NCBI GenBank assembly: GCA_913058145.1
Contig: CAJXQM010000001.1
Coordinates: forward strand, 62,001-126,000
Direction: 5' to 3'
DNA length: 64,000 nucleotides
Source: an uncultured Colwellia sp.
GTDB lineage: Bacteria > Pseudomonadota > Gammaproteobacteria > Enterobacterales > Alteromonadaceae
Shown here: piece after piece, positions 46,838 to 56,100 of the stretch
Numbering within the stretch: position 1 is the stretch's first letter
How the letters are laid out: every line of letters starts with the position of its first letter
Position numbers and translations under genes: made by a program
The notes under the pieces: model-generated
Database searches by the model: none
What the model saw: only the letters and a program-made list of their open reading frames with translations
Told to the model about the DNA's origin: nothing

Positions 46838-47698
46838 ATGAAAACACCAAAACGTATCCAACCTCTCATAGATGACGGCCTAGTTGACGAAGTGATTAGT
46901 CAATTAATGAGTGGTAAAGAAGCCACTGTTTTTATGGTTCGCTGTGGCAGTGAAATTCGCTGTGCTAAAGTATATAAAGAGGCGAATAAGCGCAGCTTTA
47001 AAAAAGCGGCTCAGTACCAGGAAGGCAGGAAAAGTCGGAACAGCCGACGTGCCAGAGCCATGGAAAAAGGCTCTAAGTATGGTCGTAACCAACAAGAAGA
47101 AGCATGGCAAAATGCTGAAGTGGATGCCCTGTATACAGTAGCAGAAGCCGGTGTTCGAGTGCCTCATCCTTTTGGTTGTTTTGAGGGGGTGTTGTTAATG
47201 GAGCTGATCACCGACGAAGCCGGTGATGTTGCGCCACGATTAAATGACGTGGTTATGTCAAAAGAACAAGCCATCGAAGATCACGAACAAGTCATTGACT
47301 ATATTGTACGTATGTTATGTGTGGGTATTGTTCATGGCGATTTATCTGAGTTTAATGTACTTGTTGATGAATATGGCCCTGTTATTATTGATTTACCTCA
47401 AGCTGTTGATGCCTCAGCCAATAATAATGCTAAAGCGATGCTAATGCGTGATGTAGCTAACATAACTAATTACTATGGGCAGTTTGCACCAGCGTTATTA
47501 TCAAGTAAGTATGGCCTAGAAATGTGGGCCTTGTATGAAAGTGGCGAATTAACGTTTGAAACTAAACTGACTGGGTTATTCAACGAAAGTACAATTTCTG
47601 CTGATGTTGATAACGTGATCGAAGAAATAAAAGCCGCATTTATGGAAGAACAAGATCGGATACAACGCATAGCCGAAGCAAATGAGATAGATGAATAA
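46838..47698 (+). CDS. RIO1-like serine protein kinase
   Basis: The 286-residue protein is of the bacterial RIO1-like group typified by Pseudomonas PA4780. It has the nucleotide-binding LMSGKEATVFMVRCGSEIRCAKVYKE with the catalytic Lys, the loop IVHGDLSEFNVLVDEYGPVIIDLPQAVD with HGD and the metal-binding Asp, and a Lys/Arg-rich insert (RKSRNSRRARAMEKGSKYG). Targets are unknown. A strong terminator follows. It is 72 bases after ybiT and may be transcribed with it. Confidence 0.92.
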   Translation: MKTPKRIQPLIDDGLVDEVISQLMSGKEATVFMVRCGSEIRCAKVYKEANKRSFKKAAQYQEGRKSRNSRRARAMEKGSKYGRNQQEEAWQNAEVDALYTVAEAGVRVPHPFGCFEGVLLMELITDEAGDVAPRLNDVVMSKEQAIEDHEQVIDYIVRMLCVGIVHGDLSEFNVLVDEYGPVIIDLPQAVDASANNNAKAMLMRDVANITNYYGQFAPALLSSKYGLEMWALYESGELTFETKLTGLFNESTISADVDNVIEEIKAAFMEEQDRIQRIAEANEIDE

Positions 47699-47736
47699 AC
47701 ACGTTTAACTTGTTAGCTAGCAGTCATGTTTTATTT

Positions 47737-47766
47737 AAGGCGGATCAGAAATGATTCGCCTTTTTT
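47737..47766 (+). terminator. Rho-independent terminator after the RIO1-like kinase
   Basis: AAGGCGGATCA pairs with TGATTCGCCTT (one G-T pair), loop GAAA, followed by six T. Confidence 0.93.
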
Positions 47767-47925
47767 ATTACGTCATATACATTACTTATTGTATTTTCAT
47801 AGATTTTGAAACGATTTTTCGCAATACTAGCACTCATATTAAGACGCTTGCGACTAACGACTAATAATAAACCATTAATGATCAATACTGATCAATGATT
47901 ACCAATTTAACAATGCGGAGTTTTC

Positions 47926-48738
47926 ATGCCAGTAAACGATACTAATAATGTCTCTTCACCATTGAGTGCCTATGCATTACGACAGCTGATCCGAATACAA
48001 GACTTTACCGGTAATACCTCGGGTTTTGCCCAAGGCTGCGTGCAAGGTAATATTGTTATTTTACCTAAAGAGTGGGCAGGTGATTTTTTACAATTTTGTT
48101 TATTTAATCCAAAACCTTGTCCGTTAATTGGTATGTCAACCAATGCGGGGGATTTTCTATTACCTGAGCTTGGTCAAGATATTGATATTCGCACTGATGT
48201 ACCCGGTTATCGCTTGTTTGAGAATGGCCTGCTAACACAAGAGTTAACCCATATTAAAGACCTGTGGCGTGATGATTTAGTGACGTTCGTTTTAGGGTGT
48301 TCTTTTTCGTTTGAGGAAGCACTGATTGCTGATGGACTTGAAATTCGCAATATTAGCGAAGGTAAAAATGTGCCTATGTACCGAACTAATATAGCCTGTA
48401 AATCAGCTGGGCGTTTTAGTAGTGAAACAGTGGTGAGCATGCGGCCTATGTTGGCAAAAAATGCTATACGTGCAATACAAATTTGTAGTCGTTTTCCCTC
48501 AGTACATGGTGCGCCAATACATTTTGGTGATCCTAAACTGATTGGCATTGATGATATTAATACCCCTGACTATGGTGATGCCGTAACGATTAACGAACAT
48601 GAAGTACCTGTTTTTTGGGCTTGTGGTGTTACTCCTCAACTTGCATTAGAACAAACCAAACCGCCATTTTGCATTACCCATAGCCCCGGAAAAATGTTGG
48701 TTACTGATATAATAAACTCCACATTAGCGGTACTGTAA
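47926..48738 (+). CDS. DUF1445/YcsI family protein (putative hydro-lyase; N-terminal half of D-glutamate cyclase)
   Basis: The 270-residue protein has the family motifs: [25 protein letters not shown] (about 38-62), [18 protein letters not shown] (about 125-142), [28 protein letters not shown] and [13 protein letters not shown]. The family is annotated as hydro-lyase. In vertebrate DGLUCY this domain is fused to DUF4392, and the whole acts on D-glutamate. Here it is the first gene of an operon with pxpABC and a DUF4392 gene, so a joint role in D-glutamate or 5-oxoproline conversion is likely. CGGAG precedes the ATG; a terminator separates it from the gene before. Confidence 0.88.
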   Translation: MPVNDTNNVSSPLSAYALRQLIRIQDFTGNTSGFAQGCVQGNIVILPKEWAGDFLQFCLFNPKPCPLIGMSTNAGDFLLPELGQDIDIRTDVPGYRLFENGLLTQELTHIKDLWRDDLVTFVLGCSFSFEEALIADGLEIRNISEGKNVPMYRTNIACKSAGRFSSETVVSMRPMLAKNAIRAIQICSRFPSVHGAPIHFGDPKLIGIDDINTPDYGDAVTINEHEVPVFWACGVTPQLALEQTKPPFCITHSPGKMLVTDIINSTLAVL

Positions 48739-48762
48739 GGCTATTATTAATAGGAAAAAAAG

Positions 48763-49488
48763 ATGAAATTAAATTGTGATTTAGGTGAAAGCTTTGGTAG
48801 TTGGTCTATGGGCTTAGATGAACAGGTCATGCCCCATATAGATCAAGCCAATATTGCTTGTGGCTTTCATGCTGGCGATCCTTTAGTGATGCAAAAAACT
48901 CTTGAATTAGCGAAAGCGCACAATGTTATTGTTGGTGCGCATCCGGGGTATCCTGATCTGGGTGGTTTTGGTCGCCGTTCTATGAATTGCTCTACCGATG
49001 AGATTATTGCGCTAGTGACTTATCAAGTAGCCGCTATTGACGGTGTGGCTAAATCGCTAGGACTTGATCTTGACTATGTTAAACCTCATGGTGCTTTGTA
49101 CAATGATATGATGGTACAAGAAAATGTGCGTGAGGCGATACTGATGGCACTATCTAACTATCACAAACCGCTTAAGTTAATGTTACAAGCAACACCACAA
49201 ATTGATCAACATAGAACAGAGGCTAAAGCCTTTGGTATTGACGTGTTAAGTGAAGCCTTTGCCGACCGTTGTTATGCTGATGATGGCAAGTTATTAGCAC
49301 GCAGCAAAGTCGGTGCAGTGCACAATAAAGAAAAAATGCTTGCCCAAGTTAAGCAGTTAAAAGAGCACGGGTGTGTTACAACGGTTAGTGGTCATGTTTT
49401 AGCATTAAACGCCGATAGCTTATGTGTCCATGGTGATAATATTGAAGGGGTACTGGCTATTGAGGCAATTAGGGATCTAATAGGTTAA
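48763..49488 (+). CDS. pxpA: 5-oxoprolinase subunit A (LamB/YcsF family)
   Basis: Part of the bacterial ATP-dependent 5-oxoprolinase PxpABC, which opens 5-oxoproline to glutamate. The 241-residue protein has the family motifs DLGESFGSW (residues 5-13), HIDQANIACGFHAGDP (about 25-40), GAHPGYPDLGGFGRRSM and VKPHGALYNDM. It lies 24 bases after the DUF1445 gene and overlaps pxpB by one base (TAATG). AGGAAAAAAAG precedes the ATG. Nothing is missing. Confidence 0.94.
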   Translation: MKLNCDLGESFGSWSMGLDEQVMPHIDQANIACGFHAGDPLVMQKTLELAKAHNVIVGAHPGYPDLGGFGRRSMNCSTDEIIALVTYQVAAIDGVAKSLGLDLDYVKPHGALYNDMMVQENVREAILMALSNYHKPLKLMLQATPQIDQHRTEAKAFGIDVLSEAFADRCYADDGKLLARSKVGAVHNKEKMLAQVKQLKEHGCVTTVSGHVLALNADSLCVHGDNIEGVLAIEAIRDLIG

Positions 49489-50231
49489 TGCTCGAGAATC
49501 TTAATATTCATATCGCTGGTGAGAACGCGTTAATTATCTATTTTGGTGAGCAAGATGGTAGCCAAGTTAGTGCTAATATTTCGGCTAAAGTTCAGCAAGC
49601 AGAGCAACTTATACGTAAAGCTATGGCGCAATCGTTAGCACCAGATATAATTGATTTAGTGCCATCATATGCGTCCTTGATGGTGATGTTTAATATGATG
49701 ACCACAGATTATCATCAAATACGAAACCAACTACGTACCTTATTACAATCTATTGATCATCATTTGAAAGAGCAAGTTAATCACGATGAAGCTAACATCG
49801 TTGAACTGCCTGTTTATTATAGCAATGAGTCGGGCCCCGATTTATCGGTTATTGCGCAACGTGCTCAATTAACGGTTGAACAAGTGATTGAACTTCATCA
49901 AGCACAAGAATATCGTGTTTATGCCATTGGCTTTGCTCCTGGTTTTGCTTACTTAGGTGAGGTAGACGAACGAATTTCTGCGCCAAGGTTGGGCACCCCT
50001 AGAATGAAAGTACCTAAAGGGGCTGTTGCTATTGCGGATAGACAAACAGCTATTTACCCTCGTGTTTCCCCCGGTGGTTGGAATATTATTGGTCTTTGTC
50101 CCATTGATATGTTTAACGCGAAAGCCACTCCTACTATGCCGGTCAACGTGGGTGATAGAGTGAAGTTTATCGCTATTTCTAAAGACGAATTTTTTACCTT
50201 AGGCGGAACGCTAGAGGTGAGTTATGAGTAA
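49488..50231 (+). CDS. pxpB: 5-oxoprolinase subunit B (KipI/allophanate hydrolase subunit 1 family)
   Basis: The 247-residue PxpB has an N-terminal domain with NIHIAGENALIIYFGE and the C-terminal cyclophilin-like domain with VYAIGFAPGFAYLGEVDERI (about 142-161), GTPRMKVPKGAVAIADRQTAIYP and SPGGWNIIGLCP. It forms a complex with PxpC for ATP-dependent activation of 5-oxoproline. It starts in a one-base overlap with pxpA and its end overlaps pxpC by 8 bases. Confidence 0.94.
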   Translation: MLENLNIHIAGENALIIYFGEQDGSQVSANISAKVQQAEQLIRKAMAQSLAPDIIDLVPSYASLMVMFNMMTTDYHQIRNQLRTLLQSIDHHLKEQVNHDEANIVELPVYYSNESGPDLSVIAQRAQLTVEQVIELHQAQEYRVYAIGFAPGFAYLGEVDERISAPRLGTPRMKVPKGAVAIADRQTAIYPRVSPGGWNIIGLCPIDMFNAKATPTMPVNVGDRVKFIAISKDEFFTLGGTLEVSYE

Positions 50232-51210
50232 TTCCTCATTAGCACAGGGCTTTTTAGTTAAGCAAGCCGGTATGCTAAGTCTTATTCAAGATGCCGGTCG
50301 TTTTGGTGCGTTTAATCTAGGTTTAACCAATGGGGGGCCTGTCGATTTACTCGCCTTTCAATGGGCTAATCGTCTATGTCGCAACACGTTAAACGCCACC
50401 GCGATTGAAATTAGTGTAGGGGGTTTAATATTAATTGCACAAGTTGATACCACCCTAGCCATTACGGGTGCTAACATGCCGCTAACCATTAATGGGCAAA
50501 CAAAAGGGTTATGGCGGAGTTATCACGTAAAAGCGGGTGATGAGATTGCTTTAGGTTTTGCCACTCAAGGTGTTCGTTGTTATTTAGCGGTTGCCGATGG
50601 TTTTAATATTACGCCCAGTTTTGGAAGCACAGCCACGGTTTGTCGTGAAGGGATTGGTGGTTTAAGGGGAGAGAAATTATTGGCAGGCGATATGTTAGCT
50701 TGTACTTGCCGCGACAGCCATCAAAACACCCATAACAACAGTCATAAAAATAAAAACTTGATATTAATCGAAAAATTAAGACCTGCCTATACGGATGAAA
50801 TAATATTACATACCGTACCAAGCTATCAACAACGGCATTTTACTTCATACCAACAACGCTTGTTTTTTTCTACTGAATATACGGTGAGCAAAAGCTTTGA
50901 TCGTATGGGATATAGATTAGAAGGTCAGGCAATTACGTGTGATGTTGAGGGTATTTTATCGGAAGGGATTTGTCATGGTGCCGTACAAATCCCCGCTGAT
51001 GGTCAACCCATTGTTTTACTCAATGATAGGCAAACCATTGGCGGCTATCCTAAAATTGGTGCTGTTTCGTCGGTAGATACGGCTAAATTAGGGCAATTAA
51101 ACCAAGGGGGTAAAGTACATTTTGAACCCATTAGTATGGAACAGGCACACAATATATTTCATTTAAATTTAAGCGGTTTTAATCGTACAGAGTTAGTGAC
51201 TTGTGATTGA
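50224..51210 (+). CDS. pxpC: 5-oxoprolinase subunit C (KipA/allophanate hydrolase subunit 2 family)
   Basis: The 328-residue PxpC has the usual motifs: SLIQDAGRFGAFNLGLTNGGPVD (about 19-41), TLAITGANMPLTING, CYLAVADGFNITPSFGSTAT, then SKSFDRMGYRLEG and VQIPADGQPIVLLNDRQTIGGYPKIG near the C-terminus. A short His/Asn/Lys-rich insert (DSHQNTHNNSHKNKN, about 160-175) is a local expansion. It overlaps pxpB by 8 bases and the DUF4392 gene follows after 30 bases. Confidence 0.94.
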   Translation: MSNSSLAQGFLVKQAGMLSLIQDAGRFGAFNLGLTNGGPVDLLAFQWANRLCRNTLNATAIEISVGGLILIAQVDTTLAITGANMPLTINGQTKGLWRSYHVKAGDEIALGFATQGVRCYLAVADGFNITPSFGSTATVCREGIGGLRGEKLLAGDMLACTCRDSHQNTHNNSHKNKNLILIEKLRPAYTDEIILHTVPSYQQRHFTSYQQRLFFSTEYTVSKSFDRMGYRLEGQAITCDVEGILSEGICHGAVQIPADGQPIVLLNDRQTIGGYPKIGAVSSVDTAKLGQLNQGGKVHFEPISMEQAHNIFHLNLSGFNRTELVTCD

Positions 51211-51240
51211 TATTGTAAAAATAAAGAGGGACTAGCGTTA

Positions 51241-52089
51241 ATGACTCAATTAGCTTCACATGAACAAGCGCTTAGTGAACAAATAGAAAGCATGCTTGTT
51301 GAGCGTAATTTACGAGGCATGAAAGGCTTACAAACGCAGCTTAGTGCCGGTTACTGCTTACGTGCGGCTAAAGTAATGCGTGATATTAAAGGCACTATAT
51401 TTATTGGTACGGGCTTTCCTGTCGAAGATACGTTTGAAACGGATGGGCCGGTGGGTGCCTTGATTTTATATCGTGCGCTGGAAATTTTGGGCGCAAATCC
51501 GGTTCTGGTTTGTGGCACACCGATGGCAACCGCTTTTCAACAAGACTATCGAACCTGTGTGATCAGTGTAGGTAAAAAAGAGATGGGTTTGGTGGAAGCA
51601 AAGCGCGCTTTAGCCCATTATAAACCTGAGGTTATCATCTCAATAGAGCACCCTGGTTTAGCTGAAAATGGTTGTTATCATAATATGCTCGGTGAAGATA
51701 TTAGTGCACGGGCTGCTTGTTTTGATTTTTTTATGGATGAAGCAAATTGTCCTACTATTGCTATTGGTGATGGAGGTAATGAAATTGGTATGGGTAATGT
51801 AAAGGCATTTTTAGTAGAGCTAAACATTATTCCTGCGGTAACTGAATGTGATGAATTGATTATTAGTGATGTCTCAAATTGGGGCGTTTATGGTATTTTA
51901 GCGTTCTTAAGTATTTGGTCTAAGCAGGATTTATTAAATCAGACTTGCCCAGAACAGATCTTAAAATATATATCAAATTTAGGGAGCGTCGATGGCGTTA
52001 CCCGTAAAAACGAATTAACAGAAGATAGTCTACCGGCATCGGAAGGTATTGCTTTGATTGCCCGAATTAGAGCCTTAATTGGTTATTAA
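51241..52089 (+). CDS. DUF4392 protein, D-glutamate cyclase-like
   Basis: The 282-residue protein matches DUF4392, the C-terminal domain of the eukaryotic D-glutamate cyclase. Motifs are IFIGTGFPVEDTFETDGPVGA (about 54-74), ISIEHPGLAENGCYHNMLGEDIS and TIAIGDGGNEIGMGNVK (about 175-191). The reaction in the eukaryotic enzyme is D-glutamate to 5-oxo-D-proline. It lies 30 bases after pxpC and 29 bases before the aminotransferase gene. A weak ribosome site (GAGGGA) stands somewhat far from the ATG; the start may be imprecise. Domain clear, activity inferred. Confidence 0.85.
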   Translation: MTQLASHEQALSEQIESMLVERNLRGMKGLQTQLSAGYCLRAAKVMRDIKGTIFIGTGFPVEDTFETDGPVGALILYRALEILGANPVLVCGTPMATAFQQDYRTCVISVGKKEMGLVEAKRALAHYKPEVIISIEHPGLAENGCYHNMLGEDISARAACFDFFMDEANCPTIAIGDGGNEIGMGNVKAFLVELNIIPAVTECDELIISDVSNWGVYGILAFLSIWSKQDLLNQTCPEQILKYISNLGSVDGVTRKNELTEDSLPASEGIALIARIRALIGY

Positions 52090-52118
52090 GATACGTAGTA
52101 GAATGATAGGAAAATAAA

Positions 52119-52979
52119 ATGAACACAGTATTTTTAAATGGCGATTATATGCCTATTGAAGAAGCTAAAATTTCTCCCCTAGATCGTGGCTTTTTATTTG
52201 GCGACGGCATATATGAAGTGATACCGTCTTACTTTGGTGAAATGGTGGGCTTTAAAGGCCATATTAATCGTCTGAACGATGGACTTAATGAGATTGGTAT
52301 TGAGCTAAATTGGAATGATGCACAATGGCAAACATTGTGTGACACCTTAATTGAAAAAAATGGTGCTGGCCCGTTAGGCCTTTATTTACATGTGAGTCGC
52401 GGTACCGATACTAAGCGTTTTCATGCGTTTCCAGTTAATGTAACACCAACAGTATTTGCTATGGCTTTTGAAATTCCCGTAGCTAAAACACCGGATTTAG
52501 TTACTGTAGGCAAAGGTTATGCCTTGAGTAGCAGCGAAGATCTACGCTGGCAACGTTGTCAAATAAAGTCTACATCGTTACTTGGCAATGTTTTACATTT
52601 TCAAGAAGGGTATGAAGCCGGTAGCCAAGAAACCTTACTCTATAATAGTAATAATGAATTAACTGAAGCGAGTTCATCTAATATTTTTATTGTTAAAGAC
52701 GGTGTTATTGCTACGCCCATTCAAGATAATCAAATTTTACCAGGTATTACCCGCCGGCTACTAATTGATATATTGGCTAAAGAGGGTTCTATACCGCTTG
52801 AAGAGCGAATCATTACCCTTGAAGAAGTTAATGCGGCTGATGAAATTTGGATAACGAGTTCAACAAAAGAAATTGTCCCCGTTACGCAGCTAGACAGTAA
52901 AAAGGTTGGCGATGGTAACGTTGGAACCGTTTGGTTAAAAGCAGCGACGTTATATGCGATAAATAAATTTTCTTATTAA
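52119..52979 (+). CDS. D-amino acid aminotransferase (class IV PLP enzyme)
   Basis: The 286-residue enzyme fits D-alanine aminotransferase: PLDRGFLFGDGIYEVIPSY (residues 20-38), the PLP lysine in WQRCQIKSTSLLGNVL (about 146-161), the Glu in NNELTEASSSNIFIVKDG and the phosphate-binding LPGITRRLL. It moves the amino group between D-amino acids and 2-oxo acids, typically D-alanine + 2-oxoglutarate giving pyruvate + D-glutamate. As last gene of this operon it would supply D-glutamate to the cyclase. A branched-chain or ADC-lyase role is less likely from the motifs. Confidence 0.88.
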   Translation: MNTVFLNGDYMPIEEAKISPLDRGFLFGDGIYEVIPSYFGEMVGFKGHINRLNDGLNEIGIELNWNDAQWQTLCDTLIEKNGAGPLGLYLHVSRGTDTKRFHAFPVNVTPTVFAMAFEIPVAKTPDLVTVGKGYALSSSEDLRWQRCQIKSTSLLGNVLHFQEGYEAGSQETLLYNSNNELTEASSSNIFIVKDGVIATPIQDNQILPGITRRLLIDILAKEGSIPLEERIITLEEVNAADEIWITSSTKEIVPVTQLDSKKVGDGNVGTVWLKAATLYAINKFSY

Positions 52980-53102
52980 TAAACTCCTGACTAAAATGCA
53001 TAGGCAAGTTAATAAAAACATTAGCCCAGAACATACTCCACTCAAGCGTTATGAAGCTCGGCTATTGAAGTGGCTTGGGTATATGCGATATACCTGATAA
53101 AA

Positions 53103-53147
53103 TAGACTCTATACTTTTTATTTTCCTTTTTTGAGTAATAGAGTCTA
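53103..53147 (+). promoter_or_regulatory. 10-bp inverted repeat right before the hrpA start
   Basis: TAGACTCTAT (53103-53112) and ATAGAGTCTA (53138-53147) surround a 25-base pyrimidine-rich spacer and end 2 bases before the TTG start. In RNA this hairpin would hide the only Shine-Dalgarno-like bases. Confidence 0.55.
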
Positions 53148-53149
53148 GT

Positions 53150-56100
53150 TTGCTTTCTGATAATACCCCGGTTAAAACCCCCAATGTTCAAGCTTTATTT
53201 GATCTGTTAACGCAAGTTAAACAATCAGATTTACCACGCTTTAAAAAGCAATTATTACATCATAAAAGAATTATTAGCCAGTTAAAACCGTCTGATACTT
53301 CTGCTGTGACTAAGCTTGAGCAACAAGCAAAGCACCTTAGCAGAACGGCAAAAGCTATTGAACAATCTATTAATGAGAAGCAACAAAAGTTGCACAATGT
53401 CCCTAAAATAAGTTACCCAGATGGCTTACCTATTAGTGAGAATGCTGAACTGATTTCTCAGACCATTAGTGATAATCAAGTAGTGATTATTGCCGGTGAG
53501 ACTGGCTCAGGTAAAACAACGCAAATTCCAAAGATTTGTCTTGCGTTAGGCCGTGGTGTTGATGGTCTTATTGGTCATACTCAGCCGCGTAGAATTGCCG
53601 CTAGAACTGTCGCAAACCGTATTGCCGATGAGCTTAACACCAAGCTAGGTGAGCAGGTTGGTTATAAAGTTCGTTTTAACGATCAAGTCACAAGCCAAAG
53701 TTATATAAAATTAATGACCGACGGTATTTTATTGGCTGAAATGCAAAAAGATCGATTACTTCGCCAATATGACACCATTATTATTGATGAGGCGCATGAG
53801 CGTAGTTTAAACATTGATTTTATTTTAGGTTATTTACGACAGATTTTACCCAAACGTCCTGATTTAAAAGTTATTGTGACGTCAGCCACTATTGACCCCC
53901 AACGTTTTGCCAATCACTTTGCTGATAAATCAGGTAAACCTGCACCTGTTATTGAAGTGTCAGGACGAACCTTTCCAGTTGAAATGCGTTATCGCCCCTT
54001 AAATGAAAGTGCTGAACAAGGTGACAGCGATGAGAATCCGTTTTCATCAACGCAGGGCTCTTATGAAGGCAAAGATATTATTAGCGGTATTCTCGATGCG
54101 GTTGATGAGTTATCTGAACATCCTAATAGCAGTCAGGGCCAAGGGGATATTCTTATTTTCCTCAATGGTGAACGAGAAATTCGCGATACGGCGCTAGCAT
54201 TAACGAAAGCTAATTTACCGCATACACACATTCTTCCGCTGTATGCTCGGTTGACCATTAGTGAGCAAAATAGAATTTTTAAACCCCATACCGGGCGTAA
54301 TATAGTACTGGCGACAAACGTTGCTGAAACGTCTTTAACAGTGCCCGGAATTAAATATGTTATTGATCCGGGCACTGCCCGTATTTCTCGCTACAGTTAT
54401 CGTACTAAGGTGCAGCGCTTACCCATAGAAGCTATTTCACAAGCCAGTGCTAATCAAAGAGCAGGGCGTTGTGGTCGTGTGTCGTCTGGTATATGTATAC
54501 GTTTGTTCAGTGAAGATGACTTTCTTAATAGGCCAGAGTTTACTGATCCTGAAATTTTACGTACTAATTTAGCCACCGTTATATTGCAAATGTTGGCATT
54601 AGATTTAGGTGAAATAGGTAACTTCCCTTTTGTTGAGCCACCAGATAATAGAAATATTAACGACGGTGTTAAATTATTAGAAGAGCTGGCTGCGGTAGAC
54701 AACACTGTTAATAGTAATAACAGTCATACTCAATTAACAACATCAGGACGATTATTATCTAAGTTTGCGATAGATCCTCGTTTAGCCAAAATGGTGTTAA
54801 CCGCGATTGACTTAGGTTGTGTCGAACAAGTATTGATTATTGTTAGTGCCCTGAGTATTCAAGATCCTCGTGAAAGGCCACACGAAAAGCAGCAAGCGGC
54901 GGATGAAAAACATAATCGTTTTAAAGATAAACAATCAGATTTCATTAGTATTCTTAATTTATGGCAATACGTTAACGCTCAACAGAAAAATTTATCGCAA
55001 AATCACTTTAGAAAACTGTGTCAGCGAGAGTTTTTATCTTATGTCCGTTTACGTGAATGGCAAGATATTATTAGCCAACTTAAATTAACGTTAAAAGAGC
55101 AAAAAATAACGCTTACGTCGGTTGATTATCAGTTCTCTGTAGCGGAGCTAGCTAATGATAATAATGAGAAAAAACAAGAGGCGACTATTCCTGATAGTTT
55201 AGTATCGGTGCATCAGGCATTGCTTTCTGGTTTATTAAGTCATTTAGGACAGCAAGACGAAAATAGAGAGTTTAAAGGGGCTCGCGGGAGTAAGTTCTTT
55301 ATTTTCCCAGGATCAGCGCTCGCTAAAAAACCACCAAAGTGGTTAATGTCAGCTGAATTAGTTGAAACTAGCCGTTTATTTGCCCGAATGAATGCTCGTA
55401 TTGATCCCCTGTGGATAGAGCCTCTAGCCGAACATTTGTTAAAGCGTAGTTATAGCGAACCTCATTGGGAGAAAAAGCAAGGGGCTGTAATGGCCTTTGA
55501 GCAAGTCAGCCTTTATGGGTTGAGCATAGTGACTAAACGAAAAATAAACTTCAATACCATTGAACCACACACCTGTAGAGAGCTGTTTATTCGCGAAGCA
55601 CTGGTGAATGGTGATTGCGCTATTAAAGAAGGTTTTTTAGCACAAAATCAATCGTTAGTTGCCAGTATTGAAGCACTAGAACAAAAAGCGCGTCGTAAAG
55701 ACTTCCTTATCGAAGAACAACAACTAGTTGATTTTTATGCGGATAAATTACCTGAAACAATTATTTGTCAACGTAGTTTTTTAGCTTGGTGGAAAAAGTC
55801 GAAACAAAAAAATAGTGAATTACTTAATTTTACTAAAGAGTTTTTACTCAACGAATCATCAAACGAATTATCAAGTAAAGAATACCCTGATACTTGGCAG
55901 CAACATAATTTAACGCTTCCTTTAGCGTATCATTTTAGCCCAGGTGATATGGATGATGGCATTAGCGTTATTATTCCTATTACCCTGTTAAATCAGTGCC
56001 AAGATGAGGGTTTTGACTGGTTAATCCCAGCGCTTCGTTATGATTTAGTGGTGGCGTTAATTAAGGTTTTACCTAAAGCATTACGACGTAATTTTGTGCC

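Noticed and set aside
46904-47670. Open frames within the RIO1-like kinase gene on both strands
   Set aside because: Shadows of the kinase frame; no ribosome sites or family motifs.
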